The notes: generated by a model not told the origin, from the sequence alone. DNA of 36,022 nucleotides from an uncultured Prevotellaceae bacterium (GCA_937893145.1 CALBJW010000135.1:1-36022); one strand, 5' to 3'. Shown: positions 25,666 through 34,399, counted from the stretch's first letter. Numbers and translations are program-made.

Positions 25666-27867
25666 CTATGTTCTCCACTCACTTGGTGGCATTCCGTATT
25701 CCGTAGCGAATGAACGCGAGAAATAAGAAGGATTACTGAATCCCACCATATACATAACTTCATTTATCGTAAACTCCGGGTTCTTAAGCAGCAAAGCCGC
25801 TTTTTGAAGTCGGAGTTTGCGTATATATTCTACAGCCGTAAGGTCTGTGCATTGCTTCACCTTGCGGTATAATTGTTTGCTGCTGATACCCATCTTCTCA
25901 CTGAGGAAAGTAACAGACAACTCAGGATTGTCCATATTCTCCTCAATCATCCTATTCACCTGTACAATGAACAAGTCGTCTGGATTCATGTTTTCTGTCG
26001 CTTCGCAACCCTCATCTCTACCCGCCTGCGACTGTACAGCCAACTGCTGCAGATGCAACTGATGCTGCAAACTGGTCTTGTCATTCTCCAGTCGTGTCAT
26101 CTTCTCTCTCGCACTCTTCAGCATTGCCTTTCTGCGAGCGCGCTCAGTCTTCATCCTACCCTGCTGAATGAAATACATCACAAGCACAAGCACAAGAGCC
26201 ACGATAGCACATACCATTCCCACAATCAGCACCTTCTTCAGTGCCGAATCCTTATCCTCACCCACAAATCTCGCATCGGCATCAAACCAAATGTTTGACT
26301 TGTCATGATGGAGGAGGTACTCTGTGGTGGTGACAGCAAACACATCTGCTCCACCCAGATACACCAAATCCTTATCAGCATTGTAGTATATAGACACAAA
26401 CTTTTCAGGCAGTTCAATCTCCTTAACCACCCCATCACAGCTGACAGTCAGTCCATTGGCAGATACAGCCAATCTCGTGTCGCCTATGCTTATTTCCGAA
26501 TACCGATTGTCGAGGCAAGGCTTTGCATCAATCTTCTGAAGCACATCCACAACCTTGTTCTCCGCATCATATTTCACTCTGTAAACAGAATTGTAGGTAG
26601 TCACAACCAAAGCCTCAGCCTCTCTATCCACATTGTATATCCAGTTGTTCTCATCTCCCTCAATGACATATCGGGTCCACTCCTTCAAGTCCTCATCATA
26701 GTGGAGCAGTCCTCCATCCGTACATGCCCACACACCCCACAACGGGTCTTCGTAGAAGAGCCTTATCCTGTTGTGCGGAATAGGATGCACCTCACTATTC
26801 ATTTCGTACCAAGAGTATGTCTGAGCCGACTTGCCGAAGTTCTCCACCTTCACTATACCATTCGAACCACCCATCCACAGGCGGTTCTTGCTGTCATGCA
26901 GCATACAGTACAACTGATTGCCGTTTCCACTCTCCGTGATGGAGTACAGAGGATATACGCAGAAGTCCTGTGTGGCAGACATCACCGACAATCCATTGTC
27001 CGTACCTATCCATGTGTTCCCGAGCCTATCCTTCATCATGCACCACACCACATTGCCAGCAAGCGAACGAACATTGCGAGCATCGTGGACTATGTGCTTC
27101 ACCTCCTTGCCTATTTCGTACAGACCGCCATCACAGCCCACTATCAACTTTCCTCTTGCATCCAGCATCATGCACTTCACCACAGGCAACTCGTCCGACA
27201 CCACATCCATGACATTTCGCCCTTTGTCGTACCTCATCACGCTATGTATCGAACCAGCCATCACCCTTCCATCCGCATCCTTCGACAGACAAGTAATAAT
27301 ACTTTCCGATTGGTCATTCTCTCTCTTCAGCTTTAGAGTCTTCGCATCGTACACCTTCAAGTGTTCATCCGAAGCGACAACCACCTCATCACCTATCCTT
27401 ACGAGCGAAAACACATTCATTCCCCCCTCTACCAACTCACCGTTGTGGTACAGCCCCTTGCTTGTACCTATCCATTCATCATCGCCATACTCAGCTATTC
27501 CCCTCACATTCTCGCCCTTGAACCTTTCGTCCAACGAGAATGACTCATCCTTCTGATTGAACATGACCAGTCCACGCTCACAGCCCACCATTATATTGCC
27601 ATCACTATCCTCCAACAGATGCCCTATGGCACCCATACCGTTGAACAGTTCCGAGTCGTATGCACGAATGCCCTTACCATCAAAGGCATAGAGCGTCTTG
27701 CCCGAACCATACCACACCACCCCACTCTCAGACTGTATTATAGCCCTTACCGACTGAGTCTGGGTAGCACGAATGTTCGTGAACAACTGCGCTTGAGCAG
27801 AGACACAAAACATGGAATGTCCCATGCCTATCAGCACGATAAGCAACAGAGCATTCCAATATTTCAT
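25666..27867 (-). CDS. Membrane one-component regulator: propeller, one TM helix, AraC HTH; no kinase
   Basis: The frame is open from 27936, but the first 23 residues are not signal-like. The ATG at 27867 (MKYWNALLLIVLIG) gives a normal signal peptide; 27873 is also possible. From 27867 the protein has 733 residues. A periplasmic propeller of Reg_prop repeats fills about 30-545 (WIGTSKGLY, TWIGTDNGLSVM and similar). One membrane helix follows (VLIVGMVCAIVALVLVLVMY), then a basic coiled coil and an AraC-type HTH of about 95 residues ending SFATEYGMPPSEWRT. The Y_Y_Y, HisKA, HATPase and receiver domains of an HTCS are missing, with no sign of a break. Signal transfer must therefore be direct through the membrane. 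It probably senses arabinan or galactan oligosaccharides and activates the GH51-GH43/GH53 region. It follows a STAS gene in one operon. Confidence 0.85.
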   Translation of the reverse strand: MKYWNALLLIVLIGMGHSMFCVSAQAQLFTNIRATQTQSVRAIIQSESGVVWYGSGKTLYAFDGKGIRAYDSELFNGMGAIGHLLEDSDGNIMVGCERGLVMFNQKDESFSLDERFKGENVRGIAEYGDDEWIGTSKGLYHNGELVEGGMNVFSLVRIGDEVVVASDEHLKVYDAKTLKLKRENDQSESIITCLSKDADGRVMAGSIHSVMRYDKGRNVMDVVSDELPVVKCMMLDARGKLIVGCDGGLYEIGKEVKHIVHDARNVRSLAGNVVWCMMKDRLGNTWIGTDNGLSVMSATQDFCVYPLYSITESGNGNQLYCMLHDSKNRLWMGGSNGIVKVENFGKSAQTYSWYEMNSEVHPIPHNRIRLFYEDPLWGVWACTDGGLLHYDEDLKEWTRYVIEGDENNWIYNVDREAEALVVTTYNSVYRVKYDAENKVVDVLQKIDAKPCLDNRYSEISIGDTRLAVSANGLTVSCDGVVKEIELPEKFVSIYYNADKDLVYLGGADVFAVTTTEYLLHHDKSNIWFDADARFVGEDKDSALKKVLIVGMVCAIVALVLVLVMYFIQQGRMKTERARRKAMLKSAREKMTRLENDKTSLQHQLHLQQLAVQSQAGRDEGCEATENMNPDDLFIVQVNRMIEENMDNPELSVTFLSEKMGISSKQLYRKVKQCTDLTAVEYIRKLRLQKAALLLKNPEFTINEVMYMVGFSNPSYFSRSFATEYGMPPSEWRT

Positions 27868-27943
27868 CAGCATACCATTACACACTGCCACAAAGGTTTT
27901 GAGTAAGCAGCAAAAAGAAGATGGACCTTCACCCATGTCCCAC

Positions 27944-28246
27944 TCACACTATTTCGAAGAGAGAGACAAAACCTGTCACTTCGAACACCTGCTTTACGCC
28001 TTCCTGCAAGTTCTTTATAGTCATCTTTCCACCCGCAGCCATGCTTGCCTTACGCAGCGAAAGGAACAGGCGAAGACCTGAAGACGAGATATAATCCATG
28101 CATTCGCAGTCCATCACGATATGCTTTCCAGCATTGTCGAGCAACGGTTTCATGTCCTGAGCAAACTGCACAGAAGTGGCGGTATCGAGTCTGCCTTCTA
28201 TCAAGGCATTGATAACATCAGAAGTTTCTTTTATAGTTAGAGTCAT
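27944..28246 (-). CDS. STAS-domain protein (anti-anti-sigma factor-like)
   Basis: 100 residues, all one STAS domain: GRLDTATSVQF near the start and DCECMDYISSSGLRLFL in the centre. S56, the serine just before the glycine, sits where SpoIIAA-type proteins are phosphorylated. There is no signal peptide, so it is cytoplasmic. The family switches partners by phosphorylation, classically an anti-sigma factor kinase. No kinase or phosphatase partner is in the window. It heads the unit with the membrane regulator, whose most upstream possible start is 7 bases after its stop. That raises the possibility of a link between the two, but this is inference. Confidence 0.9.
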   Translation of the reverse strand: MTLTIKETSDVINALIEGRLDTATSVQFAQDMKPLLDNAGKHIVMDCECMDYISSSGLRLFLSLRKASMAAGGKMTIKNLQEGVKQVFEVTGFVSLFEIV

Positions 28247-28283
28247 GCGCTAATAAAGTATTTCATCATTTTAGTTGAGGGCG

Positions 28284-28315
28284 CAAAATTACATATAAAG
28301 AACGATACCACCAAA
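28284..28315 (-). promoter_or_regulatory. Promoter of the STAS-regulator unit
   Basis: On the minus strand TTTG (28315-28312), 20 bases and TAATTTTG (28291-28284) fit the Bacteroidota promoter, 37 bases before the ATG. Confidence 0.65.
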
Positions 28316-28386
28316 TATTTACAAACAAAAGTGACACCAAGCCCGAATCACAGGTCCCTTTTTCGTTCTAAGCCATGCAACTTCCC

Positions 28387-29616
28387 CTATTCTTCTTCCT
28401 CCACATCATCCTCCTCTGCATCATCCACATCGTCCTCAGATAGACCTTTATACCTTTCAGGCATAACATTCAAAGCCTCAATAGCATTTTGATTGCCAAA
28501 TGGGTATTCACCACCGCGGTTGACATTTCCGTGAGACATAAGCACGATAGCACAGTTCTTAGCCATAGCATCATCAGGATGAGACTCCAGATACTTCAAG
28601 ACAGTCTTGAAACACAACTTGCGATACTCATTGTACATATCATTTGGAATTCTCGAATCGCGAGACATACCATACTCTGGCTGAATCAAAGTACGCCACA
28701 CAAGCCATACATTAGGCAACAACGGGCTATACTTCTTGCTGTGCATCAGTCGTTCAGCCACAGCAATAATCCAATAGTCATCCGAAGGCGAAAACTCATT
28801 ATTTGCCCACATCATCAATAAGGCAGTCTGGTCCACGAAGGTTTCACAATCGCACATCGCCTTCAGCACAATGCCAAGACGATCATCACCACCTGCCTTT
28901 TCATATCGAGCCATCACCTTCTCTGCAGGAGCTACAATCTTATCAAACGAAGCATTGTACTCCTTTTCAAATGCCTCCTCATCCTCACATGCCTTAGGCA
29001 TAAACTCAACACACGATTCAAAGAACTCATTGTACAAAACTCCAGGATTATAGTCATCATTCTCCTCCCATTCCTCCGGAGCAATCAGCATATCCTCATT
29101 CATCTCGAGAACATAATGCTTAGCCGCCTCACTCAACTTCTTGTCCCTAATCACATCTGTATTCATGCCCAAATTGGCATTACGCATCTCGTCCGTCTGG
29201 TATTCAGCATCCCCCGTAGCAACAAGTCTGCACCACACATCAAAATTGGTCCATACAGCATTAAGCAGAGCAAAAGAATTATAGCTATCCTGAGCCTTAC
29301 TCAAGAACTCATCCTTCGAGTACTTATACTCAGGCAGTTCCACGAAGTGTTCATTATCCTCAAAGAGATACATATAGCTATCATCCGGATAGAATTGTTC
29401 ACTCTCTGGGAGAGCAGCATTCATCTTCTCTCTCAGGTCGTTGAACAAAGAATCGTCGCTCCATTCAGGCACCACATTCCTTGTACTCTCATACAGTTCC
29501 ATCACATCCGACAGATCCACAGGAGCATTGTTGTCAACAGTCTCATTACCCTTACAGTTCACAAGCAAGATGCACACAAGCAGTGCAAAAAACCTTCCAT
29601 ACTTTTTCATAGCCAT
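28387..29616 (-). CDS. Lipoprotein of unknown function with acidic C-terminus
   Basis: 409 residues. The ATG at 29616 (MAMKKYG) or two codons later gives a lipoprotein signal with lipobox LVNC (Cys21), so it is anchored in a membrane. The body is acidic, mostly helical and rich in aromatic residues and Cys, without any domain I recognise. The last 17 residues are nearly all Asp or Glu (SEDDVDDAEEDDVEEEE), which could bind cations or interact with basic partners. It has its own promoter and appears monocistronic. Neither sequence nor neighbours give a job; it separates the pectin and fructan modules and may be unrelated to both. Confidence 0.85.
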   Translation of the reverse strand: MAMKKYGRFFALLVCILLVNCKGNETVDNNAPVDLSDVMELYESTRNVVPEWSDDSLFNDLREKMNAALPESEQFYPDDSYMYLFEDNEHFVELPEYKYSKDEFLSKAQDSYNSFALLNAVWTNFDVWCRLVATGDAEYQTDEMRNANLGMNTDVIRDKKLSEAAKHYVLEMNEDMLIAPEEWEENDDYNPGVLYNEFFESCVEFMPKACEDEEAFEKEYNASFDKIVAPAEKVMARYEKAGGDDRLGIVLKAMCDCETFVDQTALLMMWANNEFSPSDDYWIIAVAERLMHSKKYSPLLPNVWLVWRTLIQPEYGMSRDSRIPNDMYNEYRKLCFKTVLKYLESHPDDAMAKNCAIVLMSHGNVNRGGEYPFGNQNAIEALNVMPERYKGLSEDDVDDAEEDDVEEEE

Positions 29617-29649
29617 AATCTCGTTTTTTTGTCAAATTAAACAATGGCG

Positions 29650-29657
29650 CAAAAGTA
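29650..29657 (-). promoter_or_regulatory. -7 promoter element of the lipoprotein gene
   Basis: TACTTTTG on the minus strand, 33 bases before the ATG, fits TAnnTTTG. TTG triplets lie 16 and 21 bases upstream and could serve as the -33 box. Confidence 0.55.
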
Positions 29658-29757
29658 CGACTTTTTTCAATACCAACACAACTTTTACACCACTTTTTTT
29701 TATGTTTCCTAGCAAAATAAATAAAATACCATAATAGCATTTATATAGAAATAACAC

Positions 29758-29789
29758 GATGCAGGACTCGATGATTCGGGTCCTGCATC
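29758..29789 (-). terminator. Hairpin terminator of the MFS/GH32 unit
   Basis: GATGCAGGAC and GTCCTGCATC pair perfectly (10 bp) around a 12-base loop, 26 bases past the permease stop. The minus-strand sequence after it (GTGTTATTTCTATA) is only moderately T-rich, so it may be a processing or stability stem rather than a strong terminator. Confidence 0.55.
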
Positions 29790-29815
29790 TGTGTGTGTAT
29801 ATAAGTATGAGTGTA

Positions 29816-30979
29816 TTACAACTTGCGGATGTATGTGAAGAGGTAGGCAACACCTACAGCCATGACGAGGACGGCACCTGCCTGGCCCATAGCGTCGCTG
29901 GCAATACCCATGAGGATTGGGAAGAGGGTACCTCCGAAGAGGCCCATAATCATGAGTCCTGACACTTCGTTCTGCTTCTGTGGTTCTGCCTCAAGGGCTG
30001 TGGCGAAACACATAGAGAAGATGTTGGAGTTGCCGTAGCCTACGAGGGCAATGGCTGCATAGAGCATCCACTGGGTTGTGCCGAAGTAGAGACCGAGCAT
30101 GGAGAGTGCCATCATCACTACGGAGATGATGAAGAAGGTGCGTGTCTTGAGGGCACGGAGAAGCATAGAACCTGTGAAGCAACCGATGGTACGGAAGATG
30201 AAGTAGAGCGATGTGGCAAAGCCTGCCTGCTCAAGTGACCATCCGAGGCGTTCCATGAGAATCTTTGGTGCTGTGGTGTTGGTACCTACATCGATGCCCA
30301 CATGACACATGATGCCGAGGAAGCTCAAGAGTACCACTGGCTTGGCGAGAAGTTTGAAGCACTCTGCAAACTGCTTGCCTACGCTCTGGTTAGCTGCTTC
30401 TGCTGGTTCCTCCTCGATGGATGTGCCAAAGAGGATGGAAGTGGCGAGAGCACCTATCACGAAGTAGATGACAAACAGTATGCGCCAGTCGTAGCCAAAG
30501 GTTGGTATGGCTGCTGTTGCTCCCCAACCTGCGATGATTGGTGCCATGAAACTGGCGATTGCCTTGATGAACTGTCCGAAGGTGAGGGTGGAAGCCATGT
30601 TGCCACCTTTAAGCACGCATGTAACGAGTGGGTTGAGTGATGTCTGCATCACGGCATTTCCTATACCGAGAAGGCAGAAGGACACGACCATGATAGGGAG
30701 TGAATTGCCGAAGAGTGGAAGGAGGAGTGCTGCCACTGTAACGGCGAGGCTGACAAGCACTGTGTTCTTACGTCCTATCTTGTTCATGAGCATACCTGTT
30801 GGCACGCTGAAGAGGAGGAACCAGAAGAACACGAGTCCTGTGAGGGTGTTGGCGAAGGAATCAGAGAGGTTGAAATCCTGCTTAACATAGTTGCTCGCAA
30901 TGCCGACAAGGTCAACAAAACCCATGGCAAAGAAGCAGAGCATAACGCTCAATATGGCTATTTTATTATTGCTTTTCAT
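29816..30979 (-). CDS. MFS sugar permease, probably for fructose
   Basis: 387 residues with 12 predicted membrane helices and no signal peptide; it acts in the inner membrane. The MFS loop motif is visible as GMLMNKIGRKN after helix 2, and the overall sequence recalls the FucP/GluP-type sugar:H+ symporters used by Bacteroidota. It follows three GH32 genes, which release fructose. The Bacteroides thetaiotaomicron levan locus has the same pairing of GH32 enzymes and an MFS fructose importer, so fructose is the likely substrate. It is separated from the nearest GH32 gene by 210 bases that are mostly the inverted-repeat element. No clear TAnnTTTG box precedes it, so co-transcription through the element is the simplest view. 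Confidence 0.88.
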   Translation of the reverse strand: MKSNNKIAILSVMLCFFAMGFVDLVGIASNYVKQDFNLSDSFANTLTGLVFFWFLLFSVPTGMLMNKIGRKNTVLVSLAVTVAALLLPLFGNSLPIMVVSFCLLGIGNAVMQTSLNPLVTCVLKGGNMASTLTFGQFIKAIASFMAPIIAGWGATAAIPTFGYDWRILFVIYFVIGALATSILFGTSIEEEPAEAANQSVGKQFAECFKLLAKPVVLLSFLGIMCHVGIDVGTNTTAPKILMERLGWSLEQAGFATSLYFIFRTIGCFTGSMLLRALKTRTFFIISVVMMALSMLGLYFGTTQWMLYAAIALVGYGNSNIFSMCFATALEAEPQKQNEVSGLMIMGLFGGTLFPILMGIASDAMGQAGAVLVMAVGVAYLFTYIRKL

Positions 30980-31006
30980 AAATGAATAAAATTATGTTTT
31001 TTATTT

Positions 31007-31176
31007 GTCAAGAATTAGAGAATTAGAGAATTTTTCTTTTTGGATTAATAAGAATTTTCAAAGCTTTGCTTTTGAATGCCTTCCGGATGGTCTTCAATGC
31101 CAAAGGCATGGCAATTCTCATTAAATCAAATGACTATAGTATAGCTAAAAAAATCTTAAATTCTCTAATTCTTGAC
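31007..31176. repeat. Long inverted-repeat (MITE-like) element, copy 2
   Basis: 170 bases bounded by the same 18-base perfect inverted repeat as copy 1, GTCAAGAATTAGAGAATT. The interior shares GGATTAATAAGAATT, CAAAGCTTTG (31059-31068), a CCGG segment, a small ATGCC-AAA-GGCAT hairpin, and the CTCAT-AAATCAA block. It lacks the outer repeat of copy 1, though a TTTATTT flanks both ends as weak inverted sequence. It fills nearly all of the gap between the GH32 and permease genes. No open frame or obvious target-site duplication is visible. Confidence 0.85.
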
Positions 31177-31189
31177 AAAATAAAACCTA

Positions 31190-32881
31190 CTACTTTACAC
31201 TTATTTTATCAAGTTTTGACTTAGGGAATACGAGGTTTGTAAGCACCACCTCGCCATTGTTGCCGAATACCTCGACTGATGAGTTGTCGATGAAGAGGCG
31301 GAGCGAGGTGAGTTTGCGGTGAACTGGGGCTGTAGTCTTGCCTGCAAAACCCTTTCCGAAATCCACCTTGCCACTCTTGCTGCGGTCGAAGGAGAGTGTC
31401 ATAGCCTTCTGGTCGTAAGTGATGACTGCCTCTTCACCCTCAGCGTTTGAGAGGGTAACGGTACAAGAACCCTTAACCTTAATCTGCTTGTCGAGACCTG
31501 CCTTGTCGTACTCTGGTGCTGGACGCGAACCGAGGAAGTACTGCTTGCCTACCTTGTAGAGGAATGGATCGCGAACGATAGAGTTGGCTGAACGGTACTG
31601 AGTGGTTGGAACATCATTAGCATAATCCCAGTTTGACATCCATGCAATCATAGGCTGACGACCGTTTGGTGCATTTGAGAATGAAACGGTAGCGTAGTGG
31701 TCCTTACCATAGTCCTGCCAGAGAGCGTTGCCATCAGCGTAGCGAGCCTCGCTGTCAACTGTGAACTTATGACCGTCGAAGTCGCCCACGAAGTACTGAG
31801 TAGCAGAACCGCCATAGATGAAGCCAGGGTTGATGTTGCAGATGAGAATCCACTTTGATTTACCAGTCTTCTTACCATTTACCATTTCAGGTACTCGCAT
31901 GAGGTCTGGACATTCCCATACACCACCATGACAACCGAGTTCCTGGCCGAAACGGCTCTCTTCCTTCCAGTCCTTGAGGTTTGGAGAAGAGTAGATGCGC
32001 ATCTCCTGACCTACAGCAAGGATGAGGTTCCAAGCCTTGATGTCCTCGTTCCAGAACATGTTAGGGTCGCGGAAGTCCTTCTCCTCACAAGTGAGGACAG
32101 GGTTGCCTTCGTACTTTGTGAATGTCTTGCCACCATCGTGTGAATAAGCGAGGCACTGAGCCTGTACATCACCACCGAATGGTGTTGGACGGCTTGATGT
32201 GTACATAGCGATGACTGCACCCTTACCAAAACCTACGGTGTTGTTGTGATCGACTACACATGAACCAGAGAACATTGTTCCCCAACCATCAGGAGCGAGA
32301 GCGATGCCTTCATCCTTCCAGTTGATGAGGTCGGTACTTGTAGAGTGTGCCCAGTGCATGTTGCCCCAGAGCGAACCGTAAGGGTTGTACTGGTAGTAGA
32401 GGTGCCATGTGCCATCGAGATAGAACATACCGTTAGGGTCGTTCATCCATGCACGCTTAGGAGTGTGGTGGAACGAAGGACGGAATGGTTCGTTGATGAG
32501 CTTGTAGTTGGTATCGCTATTCTGAGCGATGTTCTTGAAACAGATGCAACCTGTTGGTACATTCTGCACAACGACCTTGAGAGAACCCTTGTTCTGGTAC
32601 GCCTGGAGGTCGAGAGACACATAGTAGTCCACCTTCTCACGAGCCATACGAACATTCTGTTCCATCATGAGGTTGTTGTTAAGGAGAATCTGCACCTTGC
32701 CCTCAGGAGCACTGTCCTGAATAGGAAGCCAGAGGTAGCGTCCCTCAGCCTTTGGAGTGATGATACTCTGTTCACAAGCCTGAGGAGTGATGGTCTGAGC
32801 ATTCAAACCACCATCGATGACTGCACCTGCAGGAAGTGCTAACAATGCTGTCATCAAGCATTTACTGAATAGATTTTTCAT
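31190..32881 (-). CDS. GH32 fructan hydrolase with N-terminal beta-domain (DUF4980-like), secreted
   Basis: 563 residues. A signal peptide of about 29 residues ends near GLNAQ, and a small beta-sandwich of the DUF4980 type follows (about 30-125). The GH32 propeller has nucleophile D148 in WMNDPNG, the RDP motif at 271-273 (EKDFRDPNMF) and acid/base E323 in WECPDL. The C-terminal beta-sandwich contains RLFIDNSSVEVF. All key residues are canonical. It is likely an exo-acting periplasmic fructanase that releases fructose from levan- or inulin-type oligosaccharides, but linkage preference cannot be read from sequence. It follows the second GH32 gene after 21 bases, so they are co-transcribed. Confidence 0.93.
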   Translation of the reverse strand: MKNLFSKCLMTALLALPAGAVIDGGLNAQTITPQACEQSIITPKAEGRYLWLPIQDSAPEGKVQILLNNNLMMEQNVRMAREKVDYYVSLDLQAYQNKGSLKVVVQNVPTGCICFKNIAQNSDTNYKLINEPFRPSFHHTPKRAWMNDPNGMFYLDGTWHLYYQYNPYGSLWGNMHWAHSTSTDLINWKDEGIALAPDGWGTMFSGSCVVDHNNTVGFGKGAVIAMYTSSRPTPFGGDVQAQCLAYSHDGGKTFTKYEGNPVLTCEEKDFRDPNMFWNEDIKAWNLILAVGQEMRIYSSPNLKDWKEESRFGQELGCHGGVWECPDLMRVPEMVNGKKTGKSKWILICNINPGFIYGGSATQYFVGDFDGHKFTVDSEARYADGNALWQDYGKDHYATVSFSNAPNGRQPMIAWMSNWDYANDVPTTQYRSANSIVRDPFLYKVGKQYFLGSRPAPEYDKAGLDKQIKVKGSCTVTLSNAEGEEAVITYDQKAMTLSFDRSKSGKVDFGKGFAGKTTAPVHRKLTSLRLFIDNSSVEVFGNNGEVVLTNLVFPKSKLDKISVK

Positions 32882-32902
32882 TGTATTACGTTATTTGATT
32901 AA

Positions 32903-34399
32903 TTACCAGATTGATTTCATTTGCCATACGGCAAGGTCGTACTTTGTACCCTTTCCGAGGCTGAAGAGTTGCATGCCAGTATTGGAATCGGCTGCAAAGG
33001 TTGCTAATGAGAATACGCTCACTCCATCTTCGGAGAATATCTCCACACAACACTTATCGACAAAGATGCGCAGGTTGAGTTTTCCGTTGATAGGAGCAAT
33101 CTTTGAGTGGCATGTGCGTTCAAATTTCACCATGTCGAAGTCTGCCACCTGAGTGCGGTCAACCACGAGCGACTGGCTTTCTGTGTCGTATGTCACGGCG
33201 AGTTTGCGTCCTCCACCTACGCAGAGATTGAGTCCGAATGTGTTCGATACGGAGCAATCGAACGAAACCTGTGCCTCGTAAGTATTGCCTAATGCCTTTA
33301 CAGGAGTGATGTCCTTGATGCCAGCAGATAGTTTGCCGTTGCTGCTGATGGATTTGCCACGAAGCATTTCAATGTCCTTCTTTGGCTGCTGAGCAATGCG
33401 CCATCCGTCTTTAGTATCACGAAGAGACAGGCGGCGAGGGACAGACCAGAAGCCTTTTCCGTAGGTCTGAGGAAGGAGACGGCAGTAGGTCCAGTTGGAC
33501 ATCCATCCTATGCTATAGACCTCGCCTCCGAGAGTTCCATCGAAATCCTTGAATGTACGAGAGGCATAGAAGTCTGGAGCGCAGTCCATATACACACCAG
33601 TCTCGTCCTGCAAGCCTTCAGCTGTGAATGTCTTGCCATCGAACTCGCCAACGAAGTATTGTTCGTTGTCCCAATCGACAGACACGACAAGCACCCACTT
33701 CTCCTTACCTTGCTGAGGACCGTTCTCTACTTTCAGTTTGAAGATATCAGGACACTCAAAACAACGGTATGTACGTCCTGCAGGTCCGAAGTCGCTGAGC
33801 CAAGTCCAGTGCTTGAGGTCAGGGGATGAGTAGAATGCAACCTTGCTTTCGAGAGTCTTGCTCACTACCATAATCCATTGCTGGGACTCTGCATGCCAGA
33901 TGACTGTTGGATCACGGAAATCCTGATAGCCAATATCGAGTACAGGGTTGCCATCGTAATATGTGAACGAACGACCATGGTCGTGGCTCACGGTAAGACC
34001 TTGCGACTGATTCTTTCGGGCATCATCATGGAAGGTGAGGCATGAGATGTAGGAACCCGCACCAAAGCCTGCTGTGTTGTTGACATCAGCCACTACACAG
34101 CCAGTCCAGCAACCGAGTCCCTTTGGAACATCATTCTGCACATATCGACTCACCTCGTTGAAGTGAACGAGGTCTGTGGATTCTGCACATCCCCACCAGT
34201 AGCAGTGATACTTGCCTTCATAGTAGAGGAAACCGCAAGGGTCGCTTATCCAACCTTTCTTTGCGCTGAAATGATACTGGTTGCGATAGTGTTCATGATA
34301 AAGCGAATCAGCTCCCGCAGTCTCCTGTCCAAAGAGAAGGACAGGAGCCGCGAAAGCCATTAAGCAGATTATGCGAATTGTCTTGGAAACAAGATTCAT
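32903..34399 (-). CDS. GH32 family protein with altered WMNDPNG motif
   Basis: 498 residues with a signal peptide (about 1-25, ending LLFGQE) and no DUF4980-like domain. The GH32 fold is clear: RDP at 162-164 (YQDFRDPTVI), acid/base E215 in FECPDIF, and a C-terminal sandwich with RIFVDKCCVEIF. The nucleophile motif is, however, WISDPCG (D53 kept) instead of WMNDPNG, and WWGCAESTDLVHF replaces the usual WGHA-STDL-HW block. The catalytic residues survive but substrate subsites differ. It may be an exo-fructosidase of altered specificity, or of reduced activity. The gaps to the GH32 genes on either side are about 20 bases, so it is in the middle of one operon. Confidence 0.88.
   Translation of the reverse strand: MNLVSKTIRIICLMAFAAPVLLFGQETAGADSLYHEHYRNQYHFSAKKGWISDPCGFLYYEGKYHCYWWGCAESTDLVHFNEVSRYVQNDVPKGLGCWTGCVVADVNNTAGFGAGSYISCLTFHDDARKNQSQGLTVSHDHGRSFTYYDGNPVLDIGYQDFRDPTVIWHAESQQWIMVVSKTLESKVAFYSSPDLKHWTWLSDFGPAGRTYRCFECPDIFKLKVENGPQQGKEKWVLVVSVDWDNEQYFVGEFDGKTFTAEGLQDETGVYMDCAPDFYASRTFKDFDGTLGGEVYSIGWMSNWTYCRLLPQTYGKGFWSVPRRLSLRDTKDGWRIAQQPKKDIEMLRGKSISSNGKLSAGIKDITPVKALGNTYEAQVSFDCSVSNTFGLNLCVGGGRKLAVTYDTESQSLVVDRTQVADFDMVKFERTCHSKIAPINGKLNLRIFVDKCCVEIFSEDGVSVFSLATFAADSNTGMQLFSLGKGTKYDLAVWQMKSIW

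Noticed and set aside
26305..27336. 343-codon open frame on the plus strand
   Set aside because: It is antisense to the propeller/AraC regulator, rich in His and Ile without domain structure, and has no promoter or homologous motif.
27868..27936. Longer N-terminus of the propeller/AraC regulator starting at 27936
   Set aside because: The extra 23 residues lack signal-peptide character, whereas the internal ATGs at 27873 and 27867 precede a normal one. The longer form cannot be excluded.
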